Assembly: GCF_900114385.1 (NCBI RefSeq)
Contig: NZ_FOSW01000003.1
Location: 1 to 64,000 of the forward strand
Source: Geodermatophilus ruber
Lineage (GTDB): Bacteria; Actinomycetota; Actinomycetes; Mycobacteriales; Geodermatophilaceae
Length of the DNA stretch: 64,000 nt
Direction: 5' to 3'
Both the position numbers and the translations under genes were made by a program. The notes beneath the pieces were generated by a model. It made no database searches. It was given only the letters and a program-made list of their open reading frames with translations, and was not told where the DNA came from. Of the stretch, positions 38,419 to 48,928 are shown piece by piece (position 1 is the stretch's first letter; each line of letters begins with the position of its first letter).

Positions 38419-39861
38419 TCAGACGTCCTTCTCCGCCGGAACCCGGCCGGCGGCGACGGCGTCGGCCAGTTCCTGGTGGTCGTGCTCGTTGAGGTCTGCG
38501 TAGGCCTCGGCGAAGTCGGCGATCGCGTGGTCGAACCCCTTCGAGGACCCGAGGTAGCCGGCGATGGCGATGCGGTCACCCGTGCGGGCGTGGGCGCGCG
38601 CCAGGCACCAGGCACACGCCTCGCCGTAGAGCTGCAGCCCCTCCGGTCGCATCTGCCCGGTGTCGAGCGAGCCCTTCCAGTCGAGCAACTGCCGGACGTA
38701 GAAGTCGCGCTGGGCGCCGTCGATCCCGGTGGTGCGCTGCCAGCCGAGGAAGATGTCGCTGGCCTGCTGCATCAGGCGCTGGCCGGTGACCACCCGTTCT
38801 CCCTGGTTGGCGAACCGGCTCCGGCCCAGGAACCGGGCGTGCACCGACTGCTCGGCCTCCTTGATCTGCAGGAGCAGCGGGTCGTCGGCGTCGCGGCCGG
38901 TGAGCAGCACGACCCAGCAGCGGGTGCCGACGCTGCCCACGCCGACGACCTTGCGGGCCATGTCGACGAACCCGTAGCGCTCGAGCAGCAGCCTCCTGTC
39001 GGCCTGCAGGGTGTCCCGGTACTGGCGGATGAGCTGGTGGAACTGCTCGGCGAGGTCGCGACCGGCCACCTCCGGGAGCAGTTCCGCGACGGGTACCAGC
39101 AAGGGAGGCTGGGAGCGGATCACCGTCCGGCCGTCCACCGTCTCGGTCAGCTTGCCGAACGCCTGCTGGCTGTCCCGCGTGCGGGCCTTGTCCAAGGCAC
39201 GAGCGAGGTTCCGGCGCTGCCGGCTGTCCAGCCGGGGGTCGTTCAGGAACGCATCCGTGTCGATGTACGAGTACCAGACGTCGATGTCCCGGGTTTCGGC
39301 GAACTCGGCCATGGCCGTCCGGTAGCGGGCGGCCGCCCCACGGAGGATGCGGCGTCGTTGTTTTCGGGACAGCCCGTTCTCGCGTCCGGCGACCTCGAGG
39401 CTGGCGACCAGCCGCTTGACGTCGAACTCGAAGGGGCCGGGCAGCGTTTCGTCGAAGTCGTTCGTGTCGAAGACCAGCCGCCGCTCCGGGGACCCGAAGA
39501 AGCCGAAGTTGGCGACGTGCGCGTCACCGGACATCTGCACGGTCAACGTGGTGTGCGGTGGGCCGGCGAGGTCGGCCGCCATGACCAGCGCGGCCCCCCG
39601 GTAGTAGCTGAACTGGCTGGCGAGCATCCGCCCGTACCGGATGGGCACCAGGTCGGGCACCCGCGGCGCGGACTGCTGCTCGAGGAGCGCCAGCGCGTCT
39701 CGCGAGGACGTGGGCTTCGGGCACTCGGCGAGTGCGTCCAGGGGGACGTCTGCCCGCACGGTCCGCCCGGCGGCGCGGCGTTCCTCCGCGGGCATCCGGG
39801 TGATGGCCGCACCCTCGGTCGCGACCCTGGGCCGCGGGACGGACTGCGTGGTCACGCTCAT
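38419..39861 (-). CDS. DUF2252 family protein
   Basis: This 480-residue protein belongs to DUF2252, a kinase-like-fold family of unknown activity. Recognisable blocks are VPIRYGRMLASQFSYYRGAA, QMSGDAHVANFGFFGSPERR, VFDTNDFDETLPGPFEFDVK and RKVVGVGSVGTRCWVVLL. The terminal region DFAEAYADLNEHDHQELADA is also typical. The ATG start is at 39861. It is transcribed with the ClC gene upstream in the same direction, 111 bp apart. Confidence 0.9.
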   Translation of the reverse strand: MSVTTQSVPRPRVATEGAAITRMPAEERRAAGRTVRADVPLDALAECPKPTSSRDALALLEQQSAPRVPDLVPIRYGRMLASQFSYYRGAALVMAADLAGPPHTTLTVQMSGDAHVANFGFFGSPERRLVFDTNDFDETLPGPFEFDVKRLVASLEVAGRENGLSRKQRRRILRGAAARYRTAMAEFAETRDIDVWYSYIDTDAFLNDPRLDSRQRRNLARALDKARTRDSQQAFGKLTETVDGRTVIRSQPPLLVPVAELLPEVAGRDLAEQFHQLIRQYRDTLQADRRLLLERYGFVDMARKVVGVGSVGTRCWVVLLTGRDADDPLLLQIKEAEQSVHARFLGRSRFANQGERVVTGQRLMQQASDIFLGWQRTTGIDGAQRDFYVRQLLDWKGSLDTGQMRPEGLQLYGEACAWCLARAHARTGDRIAIAGYLGSSKGFDHAIADFAEAYADLNEHDHQELADAVAAGRVPAEKDV

Positions 39862-39972
39862 GGGCCGACTGTGAGCGGCCGACCCCTGTTCCCGCTTCCC
39901 CCGCTACGGGTGAGGACACCGGCCGTCCGCCGGCCTCCGCCACACTCCCGCCCGTCGCCCTGGGGCACCCGG

Positions 39973-41379
39973 TCACGAGGCGTTCCGCGGGGGCTGCCCC
40001 GTGTCGTGCGGGGCCGGCGGGGTCGCCGTGCGTCGCTTCCGCGCCAGGGCCACGAGCACGCCCGAGCCGGACACGGCGAGATACGCCGTGATGACCGCGA
40101 TGGCCACCGGCGCGAGCTGCAGCGTCCCGATCTGGGTCGTGAGGGCGACCAGGACGATCAGCGAGAAGGGCGCGGCGACGAGAGCCCCGAGGATGGCGGC
40201 GAACATCGTGGCGAACGCGAGCCCGAGAGGGATGCCCGGGATCAGCAGGTGGACGGCCACCCCGGCGGTGCCCCCGATGAACAGCGTCACGAGGATCGGG
40301 CCGCCGATGAACCCGGTCGCCTCGCAGAGCGCGAAGACCAGGATCTTCGCGAACACCACCGCGATGAGCAGTCCGGCCCCGAGCGCGGCCCCGTGGTCGA
40401 GCACGGTCGTGAGCTGGGACGTCCCGGTGAAGAGGGTCAGCGGGAGGGCGACGCCGACCAGGCCGAAGACGATCCCGCCGAGCGTCGAGCGGATGATCGT
40501 CCGCCGGCCGAGCGGCGCGGTGAGCTTGGTGAGCAGCCCGGTCGTCACCGCGATCACCAGCGCGAGCGCTCCGGCGACCAGACCGAGGGGAACAGCCGCG
40601 GCCAGCTGCCAGTCCTCGTACGGGAAGGAGGGCACGCTGTAGATGCCGAGGAACGTGCTCCCTGCGATGGGGAAGTACACCGCGAAGGCCACCGTCGAGG
40701 ACAGCAGGCTCGCGACCAGCGCGGAACCGAGGCGGGCGGACCTGGGACGGGCGATCTCGAGCGTCAAGGACGTCGCCAGGATCGGGGATGACAGCAAGCC
40801 GCCGTACGCCGCGGACATCCCGCTGAGCGTGTTCGTCGCGCTGGTGTCCGCGTCGAGCCTGCGCCGCTCCGAGACCCACGTACCGAGCCCGCCGCCCATC
40901 TTGCCCAGGGCATCCTCGGGCCCGAGGCTCGCACCACCGACCAGCGACACCAGCGAGACGGCCACCGCCTTCAGGACCGTGGACGGCTCGACCCGTTGCT
41001 CCCGGAGTTCCTTCAACGTGCCGGGCAGCGTGGCCGGGACCCGGAGAACGCGGCGCAGCACGCCGACGAGCACCCCGGCGGCTGCCGTCACCGCCACCCA
41101 CCACCAGCGTCCGGAGAGCCAGTCCGGGTTCTTCGGCAGCGTGAACCACAGCTTCGTGCCGCCGGTGACCAGCCCGAGGAACGCCAGCGCTGCGACGGCG
41201 AGCGCGATCCCGAGGACGACCGCGTAGCCGAGGACCGCCCAGAACCCGCGAGATCGGTCCAAGGCTGCGACACCGGGGCCGGACGCCCCCTCGTCGGACG
41301 GGGACCGGGCGCCCGGCTCGGAGCGCGGTTGCGGGACGGGACCGGCCTTCGCCCGCCGGCTTGCTCTCACGAAGGGCAT
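39973..41379 (-). CDS. ClC family chloride channel/transporter-like protein
   Basis: This 468-residue polytopic membrane protein has the ClC architecture. The selectivity-region motif LVGGASLGPEDALGKMGGGL lies near residue 150, and GFIGGPILVTLFIGGTAGVA corresponds to the second conserved loop. About ten hydrophobic helices are seen; the N-terminal ~40 residues are basic and cytosolic, and no CBS domains follow. It may conduct or exchange anions; selectivity cannot be read. It may form an operon with the DUF2252 gene. Confidence 0.88.
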   Translation of the reverse strand: MPFVRASRRAKAGPVPQPRSEPGARSPSDEGASGPGVAALDRSRGFWAVLGYAVVLGIALAVAALAFLGLVTGGTKLWFTLPKNPDWLSGRWWWVAVTAAAGVLVGVLRRVLRVPATLPGTLKELREQRVEPSTVLKAVAVSLVSLVGGASLGPEDALGKMGGGLGTWVSERRRLDADTSATNTLSGMSAAYGGLLSSPILATSLTLEIARPRSARLGSALVASLLSSTVAFAVYFPIAGSTFLGIYSVPSFPYEDWQLAAAVPLGLVAGALALVIAVTTGLLTKLTAPLGRRTIIRSTLGGIVFGLVGVALPLTLFTGTSQLTTVLDHGAALGAGLLIAVVFAKILVFALCEATGFIGGPILVTLFIGGTAGVAVHLLIPGIPLGLAFATMFAAILGALVAAPFSLIVLVALTTQIGTLQLAPVAIAVITAYLAVSGSGVLVALARKRRTATPPAPHDTGQPPRNAS

Positions 41380-41766
41380 ACGGCGTCACACCTCGAGCAG
41401 CGCGTCGTGCTCGGCGCGGTCGACCCGCACCATCAGAGTCTGCGGGCCGTGCGTCGAGCGTCCGGCGAGCGGCCGCCGAGTGACCTCGCCGTCGGCTCAG
41501 CTGCGTGTGGCCCTTGGGGCGTGGCGGCAGGCGTCCCCAGGACCGTTCCAGCCGTGTCGCCGCTCATCGCCTCACCGTCCGAGCGTGCGGGCGCGACGGC
41601 ATCGCCTGATCCGGGTGATTGTGCGAGCGGTCGAGCAGGCGACGGTCTTTGGTCACCATTGCGACAGGCTCCGGCGAGATGCCCGGGGGCTGCCGTCGTT
41701 CCGTAGGGGGAGGATCGTGGGGGAGGACCCAGGCCGGGGACGGGTCCTGGCGCAGGGGCAGGCGGG
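41380..41766. other. 387-bp gap between ClC and PAAR genes
   Basis: No intact gene is seen. Just upstream of the ClC start, a minus-strand frame ending with TGA at 41386 reads GPQTLMVRVDRAEHDALLEV and looks like the C-terminal remnant of a lost protein. The rest (41470-41766) shows only Arg/Pro-rich non-coding frames. It lies between the accessory block and the injection-system locus. Confidence 0.5.
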
Positions 41767-42084
41767 TCACCCCCCGATGACCACGGTGGGACAGCCCGGC
41801 CCCGGGCCGATCGGCGTGCCGTGCATGCTCAGGTCACCGAGCCGTGCTGCCGGAAAGCCGCCGATCAGCACGGTCATGCTGCCCTGGGCAATGCCGTTGG
41901 GGACAGGGGAGACGCAGACGATGCCGCCCGGCACATTGTTCGCGACGGCGGCGGGCGCGCCCCCGATCAGCACGGTCGGAACGGTCGCTGCCGGGGTGAT
42001 CGGGCCACCCCCGTGGGGCTTGGGGCCGTCGGCCAAGGGGCACAGCGCCGAGTCACCGGCACGCAACGCCGGAGCGATGGGCAT
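41767..42084 (-). CDS. PAAR-domain spike-tip protein of the injection system
   Basis: This 105-residue PAAR-like protein is Pro/Gly/Ala-rich with repeated TVLIGG-type strands (VPTVLIGGAPAAVANNVPGG, GSMTVLIGGFPAARLGDLSM, then CPTVVIGG). It has metal-ligand-like Cys/His residues in ALCPL, MHGTP and GPGCP. PAAR proteins cap the VgrG-like spike of contractile injection systems (Afp10/Pvc10 equivalent). It is on the minus strand, divergent from the LuxR-led eCIS operon, whereas PAAR genes usually sit among the baseplate genes. Confidence 0.85.
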   Translation of the reverse strand: MPIAPALRAGDSALCPLADGPKPHGGGPITPAATVPTVLIGGAPAAVANNVPGGIVCVSPVPNGIAQGSMTVLIGGFPAARLGDLSMHGTPIGPGPGCPTVVIGG

Positions 42085-42341
42085 CTATCGCACACCGGAC
42101 CGGTAACGCATCTCGGGCACGGGCGCGATCGTCCTCGCGGGCAGAGGTCCCCACAACCGCCTCGGGGTACAGCCACCCTCACGGGCAGCGGCACGGGCAG
42201 GCTGAGGAGTCCGACCGGGCCCGCCGGAGTGGGGTGGCACGGGGCATGACCTGCCTGTTGAGGCCACGTTGAGTGCCCGTGGAAGCTCGTGAGCACGCTC
42301 AGCCGCCGAGAGGACAGGGGGACGACCGGTCGGAGGTTGTC

Positions 42342-42959
42342 GTGGATCGTGTGCCGATCTGTGTGTCTGCCGATGATCCGGTGTCGCAGGCCGGGCTGAT
42401 GAGTCAGCTCCGGCCGCGGCCCGAGGTCACTGTGCTCGGCTGGGAGGACGAGCGTGTGCGCGTGGCCGTGGTGGTCGCGGACACGGTGGACGAGAAGGTC
42501 CTGCGGACGCTGCGCACCCTGCAGCGCCGCAATTGCCGGGCCCTGCTCGTCGTCACGTCGATCGACGACGCGGCCCTCGCGAACGCCGTCGAGGCGGGCA
42601 TGGCCGGGCTCCTCCGGCGCGCGGATGCGACATCCGAGCGGCTGGCCCACGCGGTCTGTTCGGTCGCGAAGGGGGACGGCACCGTGCCGCCCGACCTGCT
42701 CGGCCGGCTTCTCGCTCAGGTGGGCCGGGTCCAACGGCAGCTCCTCAGCCCCCGGGGGTTCACCCTCACCGGGCTCTCCGAGCGGGAGATCGAGATCCTC
42801 CGGCTCATCGCCGACGGCTTCGACACCGCGGAGATCGCGACCGCGCTGTCCTACTCCGAGCGCACGGTGAAGAACGTCCTGCACGACGTGACCAGCCGGC
42901 TGCAGTTGCGCAACCGGTCGCATGCGGTGGCCTACGCGCTCAAGCAGGGCATGATCTGA
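42342..42959 (+). CDS. LuxR-type response-regulator-like transcription factor of the eCIS locus
   Basis: This 205-residue protein uses the GTG at 42342; GGAGG (42332-42336) lies 5 nt upstream, and the reading frame further upstream is not protein-like. The N-terminal ~120 residues resemble a receiver fold (VPICVSADDPVSQAGLMSQL) but lack a clear phospho-acceptor Asp pattern. The C-terminal LuxR HTH is FTLTGLSEREIEILRLIADG then FDTAEIATALSYSERTVKNV. It heads the gene run that encodes the injection system and is a likely activator of it. Confidence 0.85.
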   Translation: MDRVPICVSADDPVSQAGLMSQLRPRPEVTVLGWEDERVRVAVVVADTVDEKVLRTLRTLQRRNCRALLVVTSIDDAALANAVEAGMAGLLRRADATSERLAHAVCSVAKGDGTVPPDLLGRLLAQVGRVQRQLLSPRGFTLTGLSEREIEILRLIADGFDTAEIATALSYSERTVKNVLHDVTSRLQLRNRSHAVAYALKQGMI

Positions 42960-43015
42960 CCGGACGGGCAGCCCGGCGCGCCCTTTCGGATGCCCTCCAC
43001 CCGGGTCCGCCGGCC

Positions 43016-43666
43016 GTGAACGGTCTCCACACTGCAAGGGTGTTCTACGAGGTCGACGAGGCACTGCGGGCCCTCGTCCGGGCCGAGGTGGCACCCTCCG
43101 CCGACGTCGAGGTCGCCTTCGACGCCCCGACCCGGGAATGGGCCGGCCGCCGGAACGCGCCCACGATCAACCTCTACCTCTACGACATCCGCGAGGACCT
43201 GCGCCGGCGCGAGCGGGGGGTGGTGAACAGCTACGACGACCGCGGGACCGTCGTCGAGCGGCGCCACCCGCCGCGTCACTTCAAGGTCACGTACTTGATC
43301 ACGGCGTGGACGCAGCGCCCGGAGGACGAGCACCGGTTGCTGTCCGCGCTGCTGTATGTCTTCCTCCGCAACGAGACGCTCCCGCCGGAACTGCTCACCG
43401 GCCGGCTGGCCGAGATCGGGTTGCCGGTCGAGGTCTCGGTCGCGCTGCCCCCGCCCGAGGACCGGTCCTTCGCCGACGTCTGGTCGGCCCTGGGCGGGGA
43501 GCTCAAGCCGTCGCTGGACGTCGTCGTCACCGCACCCGTGGACAGCGGCCGGCGCTTCCCGGTCGGGCCGCCGGTCGACGACGGCCTCCGCGTGGGTCTC
43601 AGCGACGGCGTCCGCACCGACCCGCCCCGCCGGCGGCACCGGCCCGCGGCAGGACACGGGTCGTGA
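43016..43666 (+). CDS. DUF4255 (Pvc16/Afp16-like) tail-terminator protein
   Basis: This 216-residue protein starts with GTG at 43016. It matches DUF4255 as found in contractile injection loci: ARVFYEVDEALRALVRAEVA, PTINLYLYDIREDLRRRERG, HFKVTYLITAWTQRPEDEHR and LLSALLYVFLRNETLPPELL. The family includes Afp16/Pvc16, which caps the sheath-tube at the distal end and sets particle length. It is coupled by a GTGA overlap to the AAA+ ATPase, the same pairing as afp15-afp16. Confidence 0.88.
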   Translation: MNGLHTARVFYEVDEALRALVRAEVAPSADVEVAFDAPTREWAGRRNAPTINLYLYDIREDLRRRERGVVNSYDDRGTVVERRHPPRHFKVTYLITAWTQRPEDEHRLLSALLYVFLRNETLPPELLTGRLAEIGLPVEVSVALPPPEDRSFADVWSALGGELKPSLDVVVTAPVDSGRRFPVGPPVDDGLRVGLSDGVRTDPPRRRHRPAAGHGS

Positions 43667-45723
43667 CCACGCCGACCGCACCGGGTCTCCGGCACCTGCT
43701 CGCCCGGCTGGGGCTCGTCGAGGCCCGCGTGCGGCGCGCCGTGGCGGCGGGCCGGGCCGACGACCCGGCGCCGGACGACCCGTTCCGCGGGCTGTACCTG
43801 ACGCCGGAGGCCGTCGACCGGGTGCTGGCGCACGCGCGCGCCCCGCTGGCGCCGGACCCGGTGGAGGAGGACAGCCTGGCGGAGGTCGAGGCGGTCGCGG
43901 ACGCCGCCGCCGACGGCGGTGCGGACCTGCGGCTGCGTCGCGTCGTCCACGCCTTCGGGCTCGAGCCGCTCGACGCCGAGATCCTGCTGATCGCCCTGGC
44001 GCCGGACGTCGACCCCCGGTTCGAGCAGCTGTACGGCTACCTCAACGACGACGTGACCCGACGCCGCGCCACGATCGGCATGGCGCTGTCCTTGTGCGGG
44101 GTCCCCGAGTCCGGGTGGGCCGTGCGCGCCCGTCTCGGTGCCGACGCCCCGCTCGTCGCCGGGGGGCTGCTCGTCGTCGAGGACCCGGAGCGGCCCTTCC
44201 TGTCGCGGGGGCTCCGGGTGCCCGACCGGGTGACCGAGTGGCTGCTCGGCGGCGACGATCCGGACCCCGCACTCACCGAGCTGGTCGAGGACCCGCCGCC
44301 GACCTCCGGCCGGGACGACGATCCGCTGCCGCGGGTCCTGGCCGGCGGCGCCGTCCTGGTGCACCTGCGGGAACAGCTCGGCGGTGGCGGAGCGGTGGCC
44401 GCCGCCGCCGCCGCCCGCCGTGCCGGACGGCGTCCGCTGGTCCTCGACCTCGCCCGCCTGGCCGAGCGGCCCGACGCGGGGGAGCTCGCCCCCGTCGCCG
44501 TCCGGGAGGTGCGGCTGACCGGTGGTGTCCTCATCGGCGCGCCGGCCGAGGCCCTGCAAGCCCGGCCGGGAGTCCTGCGTGCCCTCACCCATCCCGCCGC
44601 GGCGGTCGTGCTCGCCGGCGCCGCCCACTGGGACCCCCGGTGGTCGTCGACCGCTCCGCTCCTGCTGACCGCACCGGCGCCGAGCGCGGCCGACCGGGCC
44701 GCGCTGTGGTCGCTCGGGCTCGACGGCGGGGTCGAGTCCGACCTGGACCCCGTCGCGGCGAGCGCGCAGTTCGCGCTCACCCCCGAGCAGGTCGTCCGGG
44801 CGGCCCGCTCCGCCCGGCTGCGGGCCGGCGCGCGTGGCAGCCCGGTGACCGCCGCGGACCTCGGGCACGGCATCCGCGCCCAGAACGCCATCGGGCTGGG
44901 CCGCCTCGCCCGGCGCATCGAGCCGGCCGTGGGCTGGGACGACCTCGTGCTTCCCGAGCCGACGCGTGCGGCGCTCGCCGAGATCGCGCTCCGAGCGCGC
45001 TACCGCGCGCGGGTGCTCGGTGAGTGGCGGATGCGACCGGGAGGCGGCCGGGGACGCGGCGTCACGGCGCTGTTCGCCGGCGACTCGGGCACGGGCAAGT
45101 CGATGTCCGCGGAGGTCGTGGCCGGGGATCTGGGCATGGAGCTGTACGCGGTGGACCTGTCGAGCGTCGTCGACAAGTACATCGGGGAGACCGAGAAGAA
45201 CCTCGAGCGCATCTTCACCGAGGCGGCCGGGGTCAACGGCGTCCTGCTGTTCGACGAGGCGGACGCGATCTTCGGGAAACGCTCGGAGGTGCGCGACGCC
45301 CACGACCGCTACGCGAACATCGAGAGCGCCTACCTCCTGCAGCGGATGGAGTCCTTCGACGGGCTCGCCGTCCTCGCCACGAACCTCCGCGCCAACCTCG
45401 ATGACGCGCTGACGCGGCGACTGGACGTCGTCGTTGACTTCCCCGTGCCCGACGCCGACCTGCGCCGGCGGCTGTGGGACCGATGCCTCGGCGCTGCGGT
45501 GCCGCGGGACCCCGACCTGGACCTGGGGTTCTGCGCGACCGCCTTCGAGCTGTCCGGGGGCAACATCCGCTCCGCGGTGGTGGCTGCCGCGTACCTCGCC
45601 GCACGGGACGACCGGCCGGTGCGGACCGCGGACCTCGTCACCGGGGTTCACCGCGAGTACCGCAAGCTCGGCCGGCTCACGCTCGAGGCCGAGTTCGGCG
45701 AGTACTACGCGGCGCTGCGGTGA
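43663..45723 (+). CDS. AAA+ ATPase of the eCIS (Afp15/Pvc15-like)
   Basis: This 686-residue ATPase starts with GTG overlapping the DUF4255 gene. Residues 1 to ~450 are a helical, poorly conserved region beginning GLRHLLARLGLVEARVRRAV. The AAA+ module has Walker A LFAGDSGTGKSMSAEVVA (~470-487), Walker B GVLLFDEADAIFGKRSEV (~526) and arginine-rich sensor region DALTRRLDVVVDFPVPDADL. The family is conserved in eCIS loci and is thought to help assembly or cargo loading. It is not a ClpV-type recycler, fitting an eCIS rather than a T6SS. Confidence 0.9.
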   Translation: MTTPTAPGLRHLLARLGLVEARVRRAVAAGRADDPAPDDPFRGLYLTPEAVDRVLAHARAPLAPDPVEEDSLAEVEAVADAAADGGADLRLRRVVHAFGLEPLDAEILLIALAPDVDPRFEQLYGYLNDDVTRRRATIGMALSLCGVPESGWAVRARLGADAPLVAGGLLVVEDPERPFLSRGLRVPDRVTEWLLGGDDPDPALTELVEDPPPTSGRDDDPLPRVLAGGAVLVHLREQLGGGGAVAAAAAARRAGRRPLVLDLARLAERPDAGELAPVAVREVRLTGGVLIGAPAEALQARPGVLRALTHPAAAVVLAGAAHWDPRWSSTAPLLLTAPAPSAADRAALWSLGLDGGVESDLDPVAASAQFALTPEQVVRAARSARLRAGARGSPVTAADLGHGIRAQNAIGLGRLARRIEPAVGWDDLVLPEPTRAALAEIALRARYRARVLGEWRMRPGGGRGRGVTALFAGDSGTGKSMSAEVVAGDLGMELYAVDLSSVVDKYIGETEKNLERIFTEAAGVNGVLLFDEADAIFGKRSEVRDAHDRYANIESAYLLQRMESFDGLAVLATNLRANLDDALTRRLDVVVDFPVPDADLRRRLWDRCLGAAVPRDPDLDLGFCATAFELSGGNIRSAVVAAAYLAARDDRPVRTADLVTGVHREYRKLGRLTLEAEFGEYYAALR

Positions 45724-45834
45724 GCCGCATCCGCTGCTCGATCGAGCAGCGCCTCCCGCGCAAGTCGGTTCACGGGGCGAGGGTCCGACGGCAGGATTTC
45801 CCCACGAGAGTCCTCTCGGAGGGGGGGTGCCCCC

Positions 45835-48021
<2,187 letters not shown>

Positions 48022-48029
48022 GGTGTGCC

Positions 48030-48746
48030 GTGCACGACCACGACTTCGACCAACAGAGCTCCCCGGGCCTGCGGCCCAAGGGCGCACGGATCGCGGAGCC
48101 CGACGACGCCCGGATGCTGCGGGCCGCGGTGTCCGGACGGCTCGACGTCGCCGGGCCGGCGGGCCTGCTCGGCGTGCAGCGCGCGGCCGGGAACAGCGGC
48201 GCCACGGCCCTCGTGGCCGACCGCGACGAGGAGCACGAGTCGCCGGTGCAGGACGTCGTCCGCTCGGCGGGGGCCCCGTTGCCCGACGACGTCCGGACCG
48301 ACATGGAAGGGCGGCTCGGGCACGACTTCGGCGACGTGCGCATCCACACCGACCGCGCCGCGGAGGCGTCCGCGCAGGCGGTCAACGCGCACGCCTACAC
48401 GGTCGGGTCGCACATCTCCTTCCAGCGGTCGGCCTACGACCCGTCCAGCGACAGCGGCCGCCTCACGCTGGCGCACGAGCTGACCCACGTGGTCCAGCAA
48501 CGCAACGGCCCGGTGGACGGGACCGAGGCACCCGGAGGCATCCGCGTCAGCCATCCCTCCGACCGGTTCGAACGCGAGGCGGCCGCCACCGCCGCGCAGG
48601 CCGTCGCCGCGCCGGTCGCGGCATCGCCCGCGCCCGCTCAGGTGCAGCGGGAGGCGGCCGCCGACGAGCCGGAGGAGGAGACCCCGGTGCAGGGCTCCTT
48701 CGTGCAGCGGCAGGAGGAGGAAGCCGAGGAGGAGCCCGCCGGGTAG
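48030..48746 (+). CDS. DUF4157 (eCIS core domain) metallopeptidase-like protein
   Basis: This 238-residue protein starts with GTG at 48030, 8 bp after the PASTA gene. The DUF4157/eCIS-core domain runs ~85-170: LPDDVRTDMEGRLGHDFGDV, RIHTDRAAEASAQAVNAHAY, TVGSHISF and LTLAHELTHVVQQ with an intact HExxH motif (~149-153). The domain is strongly associated with eCIS loci and often with their effectors. The C-terminal ~60 residues are acidic and Ala-rich with three VQR tripeptides, a motif shared with the 931-residue protein further on. Confidence 0.88.
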   Translation: MHDHDFDQQSSPGLRPKGARIAEPDDARMLRAAVSGRLDVAGPAGLLGVQRAAGNSGATALVADRDEEHESPVQDVVRSAGAPLPDDVRTDMEGRLGHDFGDVRIHTDRAAEASAQAVNAHAYTVGSHISFQRSAYDPSSDSGRLTLAHELTHVVQQRNGPVDGTEAPGGIRVSHPSDRFEREAAATAAQAVAAPVAASPAPAQVQREAAADEPEEETPVQGSFVQRQEEEAEEEPAG

Positions 48747-48762
48747 CCGGCGGGGCCTGTCC

Positions 48763-48793
48763 CGAGCGGCCGCGGGAACCCCGCGGCCGCTCG
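48763..48793 (+). terminator. strong hairpin between eCIS front genes and sheath gene
   Basis: A perfect 14-bp stem (48763-48776 with 48780-48793, arm CGAGCGGCCGCGGG) with a 3-nt loop AAC lies 16 bp after the DUF4157 stop and 135 bp before the sheath start. Only a short TT follows. It probably separates two transcription units or tunes expression of the structural genes. Confidence 0.75.
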
Positions 48794-48928
48794 TTCGCGC
48801 GCCCCGACCGGCCGGCGTGCCTGTTCGTGCACCGACGTGTGCCCTGTCGCCCGTCCGGCCGTCCCCTCCCGGCGCGCCCTCAGGACGGCACGCTCGGCGG
48901 CGACCGGCGTGGTCGACGAGGAGGCGTC

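Noticed and set aside
41480-42106. 208-codon plus-strand frame opposite the PAAR gene
   Set aside because: Low-complexity shadow; the minus-strand PAAR protein has clear repeated strand motifs.
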